This document shows positions 53,600 through 63,402 of a stretch of 64,000 nt of DNA, piece after piece. The translations under genes were made by a program, and so were the position numbers. Location: the NCBI RefSeq assembly GCF_019740355.2, contig NZ_CP091819.1, positions 3,658,001 to 3,722,000 of the forward strand, read 5' to 3'. Origin of the DNA: Paracrocinitomix mangrovi. Its GTDB lineage: Bacteria; Bacteroidota; Bacteroidia; Flavobacteriales_D; Crocinitomicaceae. Position 1 is the first letter of the stretch. Each line of letters opens with the position of its first letter. The notes under the pieces were generated by a model. That model made no database searches, had not been told where the DNA came from, and saw nothing but the letters and a program-made list of their open reading frames with translations.

Positions 53600-54313
53600 A
53601 TGAAAACAAGAATTCTGGCCATTGTTGCCGTATTTATTTTAATTACCTCTTTTACCTATCAAGTTCAAAATGACTGTAGTCCTTATTTTCCGTTAAAGAA
53701 AGGAACGTCATGGGAATATGAAAATTTTGATAAAAAAGGAGAGCTGGAGGGTACAGACAAAACGACTGTTTTGGATATAATCGCAGAAGGTGAAAAAATA
53801 ATTTACAAGTTAAAAGGGGAGCATGACGGTGCAAAGAAAAAAGAAAAAGATCACTTTGAAAGAGACTTTGAGTATACCTGTGAAGATGGGCAGTTAAAGA
53901 TGAGCGTTGATCATTTAATTCCACAAGAAACCAGAGATGGAATGAAAGACATGGATATTGTGATGGAGCAATCTGAAATGTCTTTTCCAAAAGAGTTGAA
54001 AGTTGGTGACGCCTTGCCTGATTCATGGGTCACAATGAAAGTATCTACCAATGGGATGCAAATTATGTCTATGAGAGTAGATGTAACTAACAGAAAAGTA
54101 GTGAAAGAAGAAGAAATCACAACAAAGGCAGGAACTTTTAAATGTTTACTTATTTCTTATGACAGTAAAACTGATATGGGAATGATGAAAACAGAAAGTT
54201 CAACCAAAGAGTGGTATTCTCCTAAAGTAGGAATGGTTCAGTCTGAATTCTACGATAAAAAAGGTGAATTAAGTTCAACTAGAAAGCTCCTTAAGTTTAC
54301 TGAAGGAAGTTAA
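53600..54313 (+). CDS. secreted TapB/DUF3108-like protein
   Basis: This 237-residue protein has a signal peptide (about 1-24) followed by PYFPLKKGTSWEYENFDKKG. That opening is characteristic of TapB-like/DUF3108-type beta-barrel-like proteins in Bacteroidota, which also carry KAGTFKCLLISY and EWYSPKVGMVQSEFY as here. It is probably periplasmic or surface-located, and family function is unknown. Its stop overlaps the convergent lipoprotein gene in 4 nt. Confidence 0.7.
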   Translation: MKTRILAIVAVFILITSFTYQVQNDCSPYFPLKKGTSWEYENFDKKGELEGTDKTTVLDIIAEGEKIIYKLKGEHDGAKKKEKDHFERDFEYTCEDGQLKMSVDHLIPQETRDGMKDMDIVMEQSEMSFPKELKVGDALPDSWVTMKVSTNGMQIMSMRVDVTNRKVVKEEEITTKAGTFKCLLISYDSKTDMGMMKTESSTKEWYSPKVGMVQSEFYDKKGELSSTRKLLKFTEGS

Positions 54314-54774
54314 ATTCTAACGTACACCTGTCTGGTATAAACAGATATGGTTCCGTATTCATTATTACCGGTGAAGCAGAATTCATCATCAGAATAGGTG
54401 AGTTCTTCTTCACTTCTAATGGTGTCATTTTTATATTCGAAATTCCCTGTATATTCTTCACTTTCAATGTAAAATGTAAAGTGATTAATATCCCCATCAA
54501 CATTTATAAAATCGGTTTTTGATTTGCTGGTTTCTTCTCCGTTATAATATGCTCTTAACCAATACCTTTTTTCAAATTTCATTCTTCTAATTCCATTGGC
54601 TTCAGAAATGTATGAAGTATCTACTTTGTTAGGACAGGTGTAATAGGTATTGTTTTCAACTGCTACAAATGACCAGTCACCTATTAATTTGTCGTAATAG
54701 CTGTTATAAGAATTGTCATGCTTACTGCAGGATAAAAGTATGATGGTAACTGCAAGGGTAAGGGTCACTTTCAT
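54310..54774 (-). CDS. hypothetical lipoprotein
   Basis: This 154-residue protein has a lipoprotein signal peptide (MKVTLTLAVTIILLSC, Cys16) and a beta-rich domain beginning LIGDWSFVAVENNTYY, in the manner of lipocalin-like small proteins. It has a Cys pair (CPNKVD and FCFTGN) but no recognised domain name. Its 5' end lies 18 nt from the stop of the OmpA-family gene, so the two probably form one transcript. Function is unknown. Confidence 0.55.
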   Translation of the reverse strand: MKVTLTLAVTIILLSCSKHDNSYNSYYDKLIGDWSFVAVENNTYYTCPNKVDTSYISEANGIRRMKFEKRYWLRAYYNGEETSKSKTDFINVDGDINHFTFYIESEEYTGNFEYKNDTIRSEEELTYSDDEFCFTGNNEYGTISVYTRQVYVRI

Positions 54775-54792
54775 GGATTACAATATACTTAT

Positions 54793-55965
54793 TTATTTTC
54801 GTATAACTATGATTTCAGTTCGGCGATTGAGTGCCATATTTGACTCATTTTTATTCTCTACAGCCGGAGATAAAGAACCAAAATAGCTGTGCTTAAATCG
54901 GTTAGAGGAAATTCCTTTTGAAACTAAATAGTTGATAACAATTTGGGCCCGTTCATTTGACAAAATCAAATTTCTGGCATTGCTCATGCTATTATCAGTA
55001 TGACCTTTTATCTCAAATTTAAGAGAAGGGAAGTCTTTTAAAAATTGTCCAAATTTATCCAGCTTGTTTTTTGATTCAGCTGATAATTCTGAACTGTTAT
55101 GATTAAAATATATAGTAGGGATTACGTAATGATCAAGATTGTAATCACCTCCGTTTTTCAATACTTGAGGATCATTGCATTGATTACCTATTTTCTCCAT
55201 GTACCAATAACCGTCCAGCTGATCACAATTAATGATTTTAGATTTGTAGATGCCATTTAAAACCAAACCACTTCCGCTTATTATTTCATTTTCATAAAAG
55301 TACACCTGCCCGTTTTTTATTTCGCCTTCTAATGTTGATCTGCTGTCCTCTGCATACTGCATGTCTGTCCAAATGAACATTCCCTTGAATTTTAATCCAT
55401 TTACTTCTTGTATCCAAACTACCATTGGGTAAGTGGCATTAACATTACAGGCGTGTTGTTTAAACTTACCTGTCCATGCGCCAAGTAAAAAGTCTGCAGT
55501 AGTAATTTTGTCACAATTGTCTTTTTCAGAAATCGCCTTGGATACATTGATTTTTCCTCCACCACAATTGCCTCCAGCTGTCCAAGTGCCTATTAACTTA
55601 TAAGCTTTGTCCTCCTTGTTTAGCGTTAATTGACATTTTTTAATGCACCAATAAAAATTGTTTGAGGGAAAGTAACCATCCTTGCTTTTGTCTTCTTTTA
55701 AAATTTCTTTCTCTTGAAAATTGAGTTGGCCATCTTTATAAGTTCCCAGGAAAGTGATGGTTCCAAAGTTGCCAGACTGTGTTTCTTTGATGAATGTTGT
55801 GCCTTTAGCTATCCCATTAGATTCAATCGTGTCGAGTCTGATTTCAAAGTAGAATTTTTGCTTACCGTTTTGCGTAAGTTCACCAGTATAAGTTCCTGTC
55901 TCAACATCTTGCTGTGCTAAAACAGTTTTACCTAGTAAAATAAATAGCAAAAAATAGTAACGCAT
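54793..55965 (-). CDS. OmpA-domain envelope protein
   Basis: This is 390 residues from ATG 55965; a TTG at 55977 would add four residues before the signal peptide. It has a signal peptide (ends VLAQ) and two lipocalin-like beta repeats (about 20-150 and 155-270, each starting near a GTYTGEL or GAWTGKF motif). A C-terminal OmpA domain (about 275-390) has FNHNSSELSAESKNKLDKFG, IKGHTDNSMSNA and LNRRTEI, which bind peptidoglycan. It should link an outer-membrane or surface component to the cell wall. Confidence 0.8.
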   Translation of the reverse strand: MRYYFLLFILLGKTVLAQQDVETGTYTGELTQNGKQKFYFEIRLDTIESNGIAKGTTFIKETQSGNFGTITFLGTYKDGQLNFQEKEILKEDKSKDGYFPSNNFYWCIKKCQLTLNKEDKAYKLIGTWTAGGNCGGGKINVSKAISEKDNCDKITTADFLLGAWTGKFKQHACNVNATYPMVVWIQEVNGLKFKGMFIWTDMQYAEDSRSTLEGEIKNGQVYFYENEIISGSGLVLNGIYKSKIINCDQLDGYWYMEKIGNQCNDPQVLKNGGDYNLDHYVIPTIYFNHNSSELSAESKNKLDKFGQFLKDFPSLKFEIKGHTDNSMSNARNLILSNERAQIVINYLVSKGISSNRFKHSYFGSLSPAVENKNESNMALNRRTEIIVIRK

Positions 55966-55995
55966 TTTAGGGTTCAATTAAGCAAAGAAAGATAC

Positions 55996-56026
55996 AAAAA
56001 AACCCGATCTGTATTAGACCGGGTTT
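55996..56026 (-). terminator. Rho-independent terminator of the TPR/OmpA operon
   Basis: On the minus strand AAACCCGGTCT pairs with AGATCGGGTTT over 11 bp with one G-T pair and a 5-nt loop (plus-strand 56000-56026). It is followed by five more T (complement of 55996-56000 region). It lies 21 nt after the stop at 56048. Confidence 0.85.
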
Positions 56027-56047
56027 ATAGTGATATTATGAATTGGA

Positions 56048-58114
56048 TTAGTTCGCTGTAATCTCAAATTCAGTACGTCTGTTTAATTGACGTCCCTCTG
56101 CAGAATCATTGGTTGCAACAGGTTTGTCTGAACCATATCCTTTAGCAGTTAATCTACTTTTGTTGATTCCTTTTCCAACAAGGTAAGCCATTACCGCATC
56201 TGCTCTGTCTTGAGATAAGGTAATATTTCCCTGTGCTGAACCTGTATTATCAGTGTGTCCTGATAATTCAATTTTAAGAGATGGAACATCTTTAAGTAGT
56301 TTAACCAATCTGTCCAACTCAGCATTGGATTCAGGTCTTAAGTTTGATTTTCCCGTATCAAAGAACACATTTCTAAGTGCGATTTTTGATCCCACTTTAA
56401 TGTTCTTCAACTCAATTGTTTTGTTTACAAGGTTGTACGCAGATCCTTCTGGAATGTCAAAGTTTTCTGAATGGAAAAGGTATCCGTCAGCCTTAACCGC
56501 AATTCCGTAGTTGGCACCTGAATTCAATGATAAAAGGAATTTTCCACTGGCAGAGTTAGTTGTAAAATTTTCAACTGATTCACCAGTTTGGTTGTTGATG
56601 ATTTCAATAACAGCTTCAACCGGTTTTTTGGTTAATGCATCTACCGTTTTACCTTTAAATACTGTAAGGTTTGCAGATGTAGTTACTTTTACTTCAGATG
56701 CTAATTCAGGATCTTGAATAGGCTTGGCTACTGAAGCCAATAAATAATCCTGTGTAGCAAGAGCAGGTTCTTTTTCAGGACCCCAGAAAGTAACTTTGTA
56801 GATATCAAATCCGCCTTCACCACCTTCTCTGTTTGAAGCGATATAGGCAAATTTTCCATTTGCAGTTGCAGCAAAAAAGAAATCATCATAAGGAGTATTA
56901 ATTGGATATCCCATGTTTACTGGTTTTGACCAGTATCCACTTTTCTCTTTTGTAGACATAAAAATGTCGTATCCTCCCATACTATTATGCCCTTCAGAGG
57001 CAAAGTACATTGTTTTACCATCAGGGTGAAGATAAACTGGTCCGTCATTGAAAGTTGTACTAGTTGCCATTTCTCTATTTGGTAATCCCCACTCTCTGGT
57101 TCTAACATTTACAACTCCTGAAACCATGATTTCGTAACCATTGTTTTCAGATGATTTTGAATAATAAATCAATTTGTCATTGAAGTTATATGCTGCATAA
57201 ATATCATCTGATTTCAAGTTGATATTTCTTGAAAAAGATACAGGCTCTGTCCACTCATCTCCTTTTTGAAAAGATTCGTAAATATCAAAGTGACCTGCTG
57301 GTGTAATTTGATTCAACAATAACTTAGTTCCATTGTACGAGAAGTTATTTGAGATATCATCTTTCTCTGTATTGATTTTATTTCCTTTGATAGGTTTTGG
57401 AGTACTCCATTTTCCATTTTCAAAAGTAGAAGTGTAGATATCATCATCATATTTACCCACTTCATTAGGGCTGTGACTATTAGGTCTGTCAGATGTAAGT
57501 ACCATTTCACTTCCATCCATTGTAATAGAAGGTGCATAATCGTTGTATTCAGTACTTACTTCAGGAACCTGATCAACCCAAGCTCTAACAGGGCTTGCGT
57601 GCAGTGTTTTTCCTGATTGACATTCTTTATAACGCTGTTTTACGAATTTGCCGAATCTGTCTGCTTTTTTATATTCATTTTCAAATTTTTGATAAAATTT
57701 TAAAGCTTCGTCAAATTTGTACTCTAACTGTCTCGCAAATCCCATATAGTAGTTCATGAAGTGATGAACTTCAGGGTTCAATTCGTAAGCAGTTTCAAAG
57801 TATTTTGTGCATTTAACTTTGTAACTAGAGTGTGCGTAACAAACCCCCATCATAAAGTTTAACTCAGCACTTTTAGGATTGAATTTGAATGCTTTTTCAA
57901 ATTGCTCCAATGCCTTCCAGTAATGTAACTCAGGATCTTTGGTAGCGAAAACCTCTTGATTTCCTAATTCCCAACTTTCTTTCCCTTTTTCATATGCTTC
58001 AAAGGCCGTTTTAAAACCGTCTTTGTCTTCAAAATTCTTTGCTTTCCATTCTACATCTTGTCCAAAAACTGTAAAACCAAAAGCTATTAATGATATTGCA
58101 ATTAAATTTTTCAT
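56048..58114 (-). CDS. PorE-like TPR-PD40-CRD-OmpA protein
   Basis: In this 688-residue protein a signal peptide (1-18) is followed by TPR units (about 55-150) and a PD40/beta-propeller (about 175-450). Examples in the propeller are YAPSITMDGSEMVLTSDRPN and GGEGGFDIYKV. A carboxypeptidase-regulatory domain (about 485-570; FKGKTVDALTKKPVEAVIE) and a C-terminal OmpA domain (about 578-688; NVFFDTGKSNLRPES, LSGHTDNTGSA, LNRRTEF) complete it. This order is that of PorE, a type IX secretion-associated protein that contacts peptidoglycan. Unlike the P. gingivalis protein as I recall it, no lipobox Cys is seen. It lies 17 nt downstream of a TPR gene. Confidence 0.82.
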   Translation of the reverse strand: MKNLIAISLIAFGFTVFGQDVEWKAKNFEDKDGFKTAFEAYEKGKESWELGNQEVFATKDPELHYWKALEQFEKAFKFNPKSAELNFMMGVCYAHSSYKVKCTKYFETAYELNPEVHHFMNYYMGFARQLEYKFDEALKFYQKFENEYKKADRFGKFVKQRYKECQSGKTLHASPVRAWVDQVPEVSTEYNDYAPSITMDGSEMVLTSDRPNSHSPNEVGKYDDDIYTSTFENGKWSTPKPIKGNKINTEKDDISNNFSYNGTKLLLNQITPAGHFDIYESFQKGDEWTEPVSFSRNINLKSDDIYAAYNFNDKLIYYSKSSENNGYEIMVSGVVNVRTREWGLPNREMATSTTFNDGPVYLHPDGKTMYFASEGHNSMGGYDIFMSTKEKSGYWSKPVNMGYPINTPYDDFFFAATANGKFAYIASNREGGEGGFDIYKVTFWGPEKEPALATQDYLLASVAKPIQDPELASEVKVTTSANLTVFKGKTVDALTKKPVEAVIEIINNQTGESVENFTTNSASGKFLLSLNSGANYGIAVKADGYLFHSENFDIPEGSAYNLVNKTIELKNIKVGSKIALRNVFFDTGKSNLRPESNAELDRLVKLLKDVPSLKIELSGHTDNTGSAQGNITLSQDRADAVMAYLVGKGINKSRLTAKGYGSDKPVATNDSAEGRQLNRRTEFEITAN

Positions 58115-58131
58115 GTTTCTTTCAGTTTATA

Positions 58132-59229
58132 TTAGTTTGAACAATTAGTTGAATGATAATTTTTAGCTAGTTCAGAACCTAATTCTCTAGCCTTGTGCCA
58201 ATCTTCGCATGCCCCTTCCATGTCACGTAACATTTCTTTTGCATTTGCTCTATTTACATAAGCATCTGCTAAATTTTTGTCTAATGAGATTGCTTTGTCT
58301 GCATCTTTTTTAGCTTTTTCATACTCTCCATTTTTGAAGTAAGCTCCAGAACGGTTGCTGTATGCAGGTGCATATGAACTGTTGATCTCAATTGCTTTTG
58401 TAAAATCATTAACTGCATCTGAATATCTCTCCATTTGCATTTCAGTAACCCCACGGTTGTTGTATGCTAAATAGAATTTAGCATCTACCGACAATGCTCT
58501 ATTGAAAGCTTTAAGTGCTTCATCATAAAGCTTCATTCTTGTTTTGGTAGTACCTATATTATTTAAAACAAAAGCAAGGTTTGCATTTTTTCTAGCAGCT
58601 TCTTCGTAGTCTTTTACTGCTTGAGCATATTTTTCTAACATTCTGTAGCATGAACCACGATCATTGTATGCATATGCATCTTCCGGACGCAATTCAATCA
58701 CTTTTGTAAACTGCTCAATAGCCGATTCGTAATCTTTTTGCATGAATTTCAATGTCCCAAAGTTGTAATAAGCAAGCGGGTTTTTAGGATCTAATTCAAT
58801 AGATTTTAAATAATCTTTCTCCGCGCTTAAATACTCTTTCATTCCTTGATAAGCCCAGCCTCTTTGGAAGTACCCTTTTGCGTATCCAGGCTTTTTTTGC
58901 AATAAAACATCCATTGTTTTTACCGCTTCTTTAAACTTTAAAGCTTTGTTTTCTGCAATGGCCTTATTGTAATAAGCTGGTGTAAAATTTGGATCTGCTG
59001 AAATAGATTCAGAGAATTTGTTGATTGCTCCTTCGTACTTTTTTTGGTTGAACAATTCAATCCCGGCATTATATGCTTTTTGGGATTTTTCGATTGCTGC
59101 ATTAGTTTCGTTTAAGTTAGCGATCGAGTCTCTATAAGCTTTCTCTTCCGGTGTCAACTCATCCTCAATTTGAGCAAAAGTTGATAAACACAGGAAAGAA
59201 GCTGCAAGGGTAAACAGTATTCTTTTCAC
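58132..59229 (-). CDS. TPR-repeat periplasmic protein
   Basis: This 365-residue protein has a signal peptide (1-19, ending TFAQ) and about eight TPR units covering 50-350. Examples are NAGIELFNQKKYEGAINKFS, YYNKAIAENKALKFKEAV, YYNFGTLKFMQKDYESAIEQ and YNNRGVTEMQMERYSDAVND. It is the first gene of the two-gene unit with the PorE-like gene (17-nt gap), so it is a good candidate partner or scaffold for that OmpA-family protein. Other TPR genes in the window are structurally different. Confidence 0.8.
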   Translation of the reverse strand: MKRILFTLAASFLCLSTFAQIEDELTPEEKAYRDSIANLNETNAAIEKSQKAYNAGIELFNQKKYEGAINKFSESISADPNFTPAYYNKAIAENKALKFKEAVKTMDVLLQKKPGYAKGYFQRGWAYQGMKEYLSAEKDYLKSIELDPKNPLAYYNFGTLKFMQKDYESAIEQFTKVIELRPEDAYAYNDRGSCYRMLEKYAQAVKDYEEAARKNANLAFVLNNIGTTKTRMKLYDEALKAFNRALSVDAKFYLAYNNRGVTEMQMERYSDAVNDFTKAIEINSSYAPAYSNRSGAYFKNGEYEKAKKDADKAISLDKNLADAYVNRANAKEMLRDMEGACEDWHKARELGSELAKNYHSTNCSN

Positions 59230-59390
59230 AACGATTTAATTTTTAGAATGGAGCATGAAAATAATTGAATTTCCTTAAAAATCAAGGATTATCAATGATT
59301 TGAGTTATTAACAATTGTTGATAACTACGACATGTTCCCGGTTAACTAGTTCTAGCTCATTGAGAAAATCGTGCCAAACAAAAAAACATG

Positions 59391-60104
59391 TTACGTTGAA
59401 AGTCCAATTTTTAATCCAATTGTATATAGGTATTCTCTAATCGGTGCATCAATGGCAGTTGTTATGCCCATTTTGAATTCTGGACCAATTTCGAAATGCG
59501 CATTTCTTGCATGAAGCAGATAAAATTGAAAATTAGGATTAAAGTTAAGCCCTAAAAAATAACGATCAAATATGGATGTTTTATCCTTGCCCTCAAAAAT
59601 TGAAGATGGATTGGTTGATAAGTAATTTGTAGAGTTTAAGTATAAATTATTAGAAATACCTGCATTCAGTTCTATTCCAAACCGTCTAGAGTCACTGGGA
59701 AAACTACTTTGATAAGTAATCATAAGAGGGATTTCAATAAAGTGATGAAATTCTTTTTGTTTGAATTCCAATACTTGCATTTGTCCTGATGGTACTGCAG
59801 AAATAAAAGTTCCTTGGAATGTGTAGCCTAACATTCTGTAATTAATAGCTGAACTGAGACCAAACTTATTGCAAAAAAAATAAGTAAAGTCAATACCAAT
59901 TTCATTTCTGAAAGCAGCATTTTCCATACTGTCTCTATTAGATACAATTGTTTCATATATGCCGGAAGTATCTTGTTGGTAAGTTAAATGTCTATAAGAA
60001 TAACTGTGAGCAGAATGTATACCAAATTCAAACTTATAACTCCTTTGTGAGTACAAGGTGTGACCCATTAGAAATATGGTTACTATTGAAATGAAATATC
60101 TCAT
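59391..60104 (-). CDS. PorT-like outer-membrane beta-barrel protein
   Basis: This 237-residue protein has a signal peptide (about 1-19, ending LYSQ). A run of alternating beta strands includes FCNKFGLSSAINYRMLGYTF, EFHHFIEIPLMITYQSSF and FEIGPEFKMGI, and it ends YTIGLKIGLST. Length and pattern fit the PorT/OMP_b-brl group. It is a single gene between the TPR unit and glmM with no recognised promoter. Substrate and role are unknown. Confidence 0.7.
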   Translation of the reverse strand: MRYFISIVTIFLMGHTLYSQRSYKFEFGIHSAHSYSYRHLTYQQDTSGIYETIVSNRDSMENAAFRNEIGIDFTYFFCNKFGLSSAINYRMLGYTFQGTFISAVPSGQMQVLEFKQKEFHHFIEIPLMITYQSSFPSDSRRFGIELNAGISNNLYLNSTNYLSTNPSSIFEGKDKTSIFDRYFLGLNFNPNFQFYLLHARNAHFEIGPEFKMGITTAIDAPIREYLYTIGLKIGLST

Positions 60105-60176
60105 TGAAGAAATTTTTAAATCAATTCTTAATGTTTGAAGATAACCGAAGTAACCTTAAAATAGATAAAAATGGCT

Positions 60177-61565
60177 TTACGCTAACGCTCTAATCTTATC
60201 CATTATTGTATTTGCCAACTCATTAGCTTTTGATTCAGAGGCGCTTTCTGAGTAAATTCTAATAATTGGTTCAGTATTAGATTTTCTCAAATGAACCCAT
60301 TCAGAACCGAAGTAAATTTTTACTCCGTCTGTTGTATCAACCTCATTTTCACTATAAGCTTTGGCAACATTGTTAAGAATTCCATCCACATCCATACCGG
60401 CTTCTAGTTCGATTTTGTTTTTAGAAATATGATAATTTGGATAGGTAGCTCTTAATTGACTTGATGTCATTCCTGATTTTGCTAAATGAGTCAGAAATAA
60501 TCCTATTCCTACTAAAGCATCTCTACCGTAATGAACTTCAGGGTAAATAACACCTCCATTCCCCTCTCCGCCAATAATGGCATTGGTTTCTTTCATTTTA
60601 TTTACAACATTAACCTCGCCTACGGCAGATGCTGCATATGAACAACCATTATATCTTTCAGTTACTTCTCGCAAAGAAATAGTACTTGATAAGTTTGACA
60701 CTGTATTTCCTGGAGTGTGCTTTAATACGTAATCAGAAATGGCAACCAGCGTATACTCTTCACCAAACATGCTCCCGTCTTCACAAACAAAAGCCAATCT
60801 GTCAACATCCGGATCAACCACAATTCCTAAATGCGCTCCCTCTGACTTTATTTTAGCCGAAATTTCAGTTAAATTTTCGGGTAAAGGCTCAGGGTTGTGT
60901 GGGAAATGGCCTGTAGGATCGCAGTATAATTGAATAATGTCCTTTACACCTAATGCGCGAAGCAATGCAGGTACAAAAATCCCCCCTGTTGAATTAACGG
61001 CATCAACGGCAATTTTAAAATTTGCTTTTTCTATTTCCGATTTATCAACCAAAGGCAAATCTAAAACTGCCTGAATATGTGCTTCTAAATAAGACGAATT
61101 GTAAGTTGTTGTTCCTAAATCATCTACCTCTGCATAATTATAAGCGTCATCTTCCGCTATTTTTAGGATAGCTTTTCCATCTGCATCTGAGATAAATTCA
61201 CCTTTTTCATTTAATAGTTTTAATGCATTCCATTGTTTTGGATTATGACTTGCGGTGATGATTATTCCACCTTGAGCCTTTTCCATAGGTACTGCAATTT
61301 CTACCGTTGGGGTAGTAGAAAGATCAAGATCAATAACATCAATACCTAATCCATTTAAGGTAGATGTAACAATATTACTGATCATTTTGCCAGATAACCT
61401 GGCATCTCTACCGATAACTACTTTTGTTTTGTTGCCGCCATTTCTATCAATTAACCAACTTCCGTAAGCGGATGAAAATTTAACTGCATCTAAAGGTGTT
61501 AATGCATCTCCTGGTTGTCCACCAATAGTTCCTCTGATACCTGAAATGGATTTGATTAAAGTCAT
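60177..61565 (-). CDS. glmM: phosphoglucosamine mutase / phosphohexomutase
   Basis: This 462-residue protein has all four motifs of the alpha-D-phosphohexomutase family. The phospho-Ser is S106 (TASHNPKQWNA), the metal loop D251-D253-D255 (DPDVDR), the sugar loop GGEGNGG and the phosphate-binding loop RKSNTEPIIRIYSES. GlmM converts glucosamine-6-phosphate to glucosamine-1-phosphate for UDP-GlcNAc, hence peptidoglycan and lipid A. Activity on mannose or glucose phosphates cannot be excluded by sequence alone. It has a -7 box at 61592-61599 on the minus strand. Confidence 0.88.
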   Translation of the reverse strand: MTLIKSISGIRGTIGGQPGDALTPLDAVKFSSAYGSWLIDRNGGNKTKVVIGRDARLSGKMISNIVTSTLNGLGIDVIDLDLSTTPTVEIAVPMEKAQGGIIITASHNPKQWNALKLLNEKGEFISDADGKAILKIAEDDAYNYAEVDDLGTTTYNSSYLEAHIQAVLDLPLVDKSEIEKANFKIAVDAVNSTGGIFVPALLRALGVKDIIQLYCDPTGHFPHNPEPLPENLTEISAKIKSEGAHLGIVVDPDVDRLAFVCEDGSMFGEEYTLVAISDYVLKHTPGNTVSNLSSTISLREVTERYNGCSYAASAVGEVNVVNKMKETNAIIGGEGNGGVIYPEVHYGRDALVGIGLFLTHLAKSGMTSSQLRATYPNYHISKNKIELEAGMDVDGILNNVAKAYSENEVDTTDGVKIYFGSEWVHLRKSNTEPIIRIYSESASESKANELANTIMDKIRALA

Positions 61566-61591
61566 AAGTAGTTATTTTGTTGGTAAAGCTT

Positions 61592-61599
61592 CAAATATA
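61592..61599 (-). promoter_or_regulatory. -7 promoter box TATATTTG for glmM
   Basis: This is an exact TAnnTTTG match on the minus strand, ending 26 nt before the ATG at 61565. No -33 element was seen at the usual spacing. Confidence 0.45.
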
Positions 61600-61797
61600 A
61601 ATGAAAAGAAAGTTTTGTTTAACGTTATTACATATTGTTGATGAACATTAATAAGTGAAATAATTATTTTTTATTGACGTTAGTAGGAATTGAATATTAT
61701 TTTTTAATATTGCAATACATTCGGAGGTGACTTCTCGGTTACCAAAGTATTATCAGATTATTTCTAGGAAAACAGAATTCTATTATCAAATCATTTT

Positions 61798-63402
61798 ATG
61801 AATAACAATCCTGATTTATCCTCAAAAAAGATTGAGGAACTTAAGCAAATTGCTACTCAACTGGGTATTAAAAATGTAGCTAAAATGAAAAAAGCTGAAC
61901 TTATTGCTGCTATTAGTGGTGGTGAGAATAAAGCGGATTCAACTGAAGCTACAACTGCAACAGAGAGCGGTGAAGAATCAACACAGAATAAACGTCCGCG
62001 TAAAAGAGTAGAGGCTACCGAAGAAAAAGGTGAAGCTGATTTGTTTAGTGGATCTACAGATGACAAACCAGCTGCAGAGAAATCTGAGGGAGGTGAGCAA
62101 CATAAATCTCATCACAAAGATCAGGGTGCTAAAAGAAGACCGGAGAGAAATCAACGTAAAGAGCAGAATGATAGTAGTCAGGGGAATAATCAAGGAAGTA
62201 ATCAAGGAAACAATCAGGGAAATAATCATCATCACAAAAAACAAAACAAAAGAAATCCTCAAGAAGAATTTTACGGATATAATTTTGATGGGTTAATTGT
62301 TAGTGAAGGTGTGTTGGATATGATGCAGGATGGATATGGCTTCCTAAGATCATCAGATTATAACTATTTGCCTTCACCGGATGATATTTATGTATCTCAA
62401 TCTCAAATCAAACTTTATGGGTTGAAAAAAGGAGATACTGTAAAAGGAGCAATACGTCCACCAAAAGAAGGAGAAAAATACTTCCCGCTTATTCAGGTTG
62501 AAAGTGTAAATGGACGTGAGCCTAGTTATGTAAGAGATAGAGTTCCTTTTGAATATTTAACGCCTTTATTTGCACAAGAGAAATTCAAGCTTACCGGACA
62601 CGATAAGGAGACAATGTCTACACGTGTTATGGATTTGTTTGCACCAATTGGAAAAGGGCAAAGGGGAATGATCGTTGCCCAACCTAAAACGGGTAAAACA
62701 GTTTTGTTAAAGGATGTGGCTAATGCGATTGCCGCAAATCACCCTGAGGTATATTTAATTGTGTTGTTGATTGATGAAAGACCTGAAGAGGTAACAGATA
62801 TGGCACGTTCAGTAAATGCAGAAGTTGTTGCTTCAACATTTGATGAGCCGGCAGAAAAGCACGTGAAATTGGCCAATATTGTTTTAGAGAAATCTAAAAG
62901 GATGGTTGAATGTGGACATGATGTAGTTATCTTGTTAGATTCAATTACCAGATTGGCTAGAGCATATAATACGGTTCAACCAGCATCAGGTAAAGTATTG
63001 TCTGGAGGGGTTGATGCAAATGCATTACATAAACCAAAAAGATTCTTTGGTGCTGCTAGAAAAATTGAAAACGGTGGATCTTTAACCATATTAGCAACCG
63101 CTTTAACTGAAACTGGTTCTAAAATGGATGAGGTGATCTTTGAAGAATTTAAAGGTACCGGTAACATGGAGCTTCAGTTAGATAGAAAAATCTCTAACAG
63201 AAGAATTTATCCGGCTATTGATATACTTGCATCTGGTACCAGACGTGAAGATTTATTGATGTCAAAAGATGCCTTGACAAGAATTTGGGTGTTGCGTAAA
63301 TATCTTGCAGATATGAATCCTGTAGAAGCTATGGAATTCATTAAAGAAAGAATGGAGCAAACACAATCTAACGAGGAGTTTTTGATTTCAATGAATGGGT
63401 AA
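61798..63402 (+). CDS. rho: transcription termination factor Rho with Asn/Gln-rich insertion
   Basis: In this 534-residue protein residues 1-40 form the Rho N-terminal helix bundle ([20 protein letters not shown]). Residues 41-160 form a low-complexity insertion, first charged and then [15 protein letters not shown]-like with a HHH run. The cold-shock/RNA-binding domain lies at about 165-255 ([14 protein letters not shown]) and the ATPase from 285 on. Walker A is AQPKTGKT (294-301) and Walker [17 protein letters not shown]. It ends transcripts by 5'-3' RNA translocation. Related insertions in Bacteroides Rho are linked to condensate formation and gut fitness. Confidence 0.95.
   Translation: MNNNPDLSSKKIEELKQIATQLGIKNVAKMKKAELIAAISGGENKADSTEATTATESGEESTQNKRPRKRVEATEEKGEADLFSGSTDDKPAAEKSEGGEQHKSHHKDQGAKRRPERNQRKEQNDSSQGNNQGSNQGNNQGNNHHHKKQNKRNPQEEFYGYNFDGLIVSEGVLDMMQDGYGFLRSSDYNYLPSPDDIYVSQSQIKLYGLKKGDTVKGAIRPPKEGEKYFPLIQVESVNGREPSYVRDRVPFEYLTPLFAQEKFKLTGHDKETMSTRVMDLFAPIGKGQRGMIVAQPKTGKTVLLKDVANAIAANHPEVYLIVLLIDERPEEVTDMARSVNAEVVASTFDEPAEKHVKLANIVLEKSKRMVECGHDVVILLDSITRLARAYNTVQPASGKVLSGGVDANALHKPKRFFGAARKIENGGSLTILATALTETGSKMDEVIFEEFKGTGNMELQLDRKISNRRIYPAIDILASGTRREDLLMSKDALTRIWVLRKYLADMNPVEAMEFIKERMEQTQSNEEFLISMNG
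62176..62230 (+). repeat. Asn/Gln-rich tandem sequence within rho
   Basis: Repeats of the type GGAAATAATCA and GGAAGTAATCAA occur about five times in succession, encoding [16 protein letters not shown]. They form part of the disordered insertion of Rho and are the most repetitive DNA in the gene. Confidence 0.8.
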
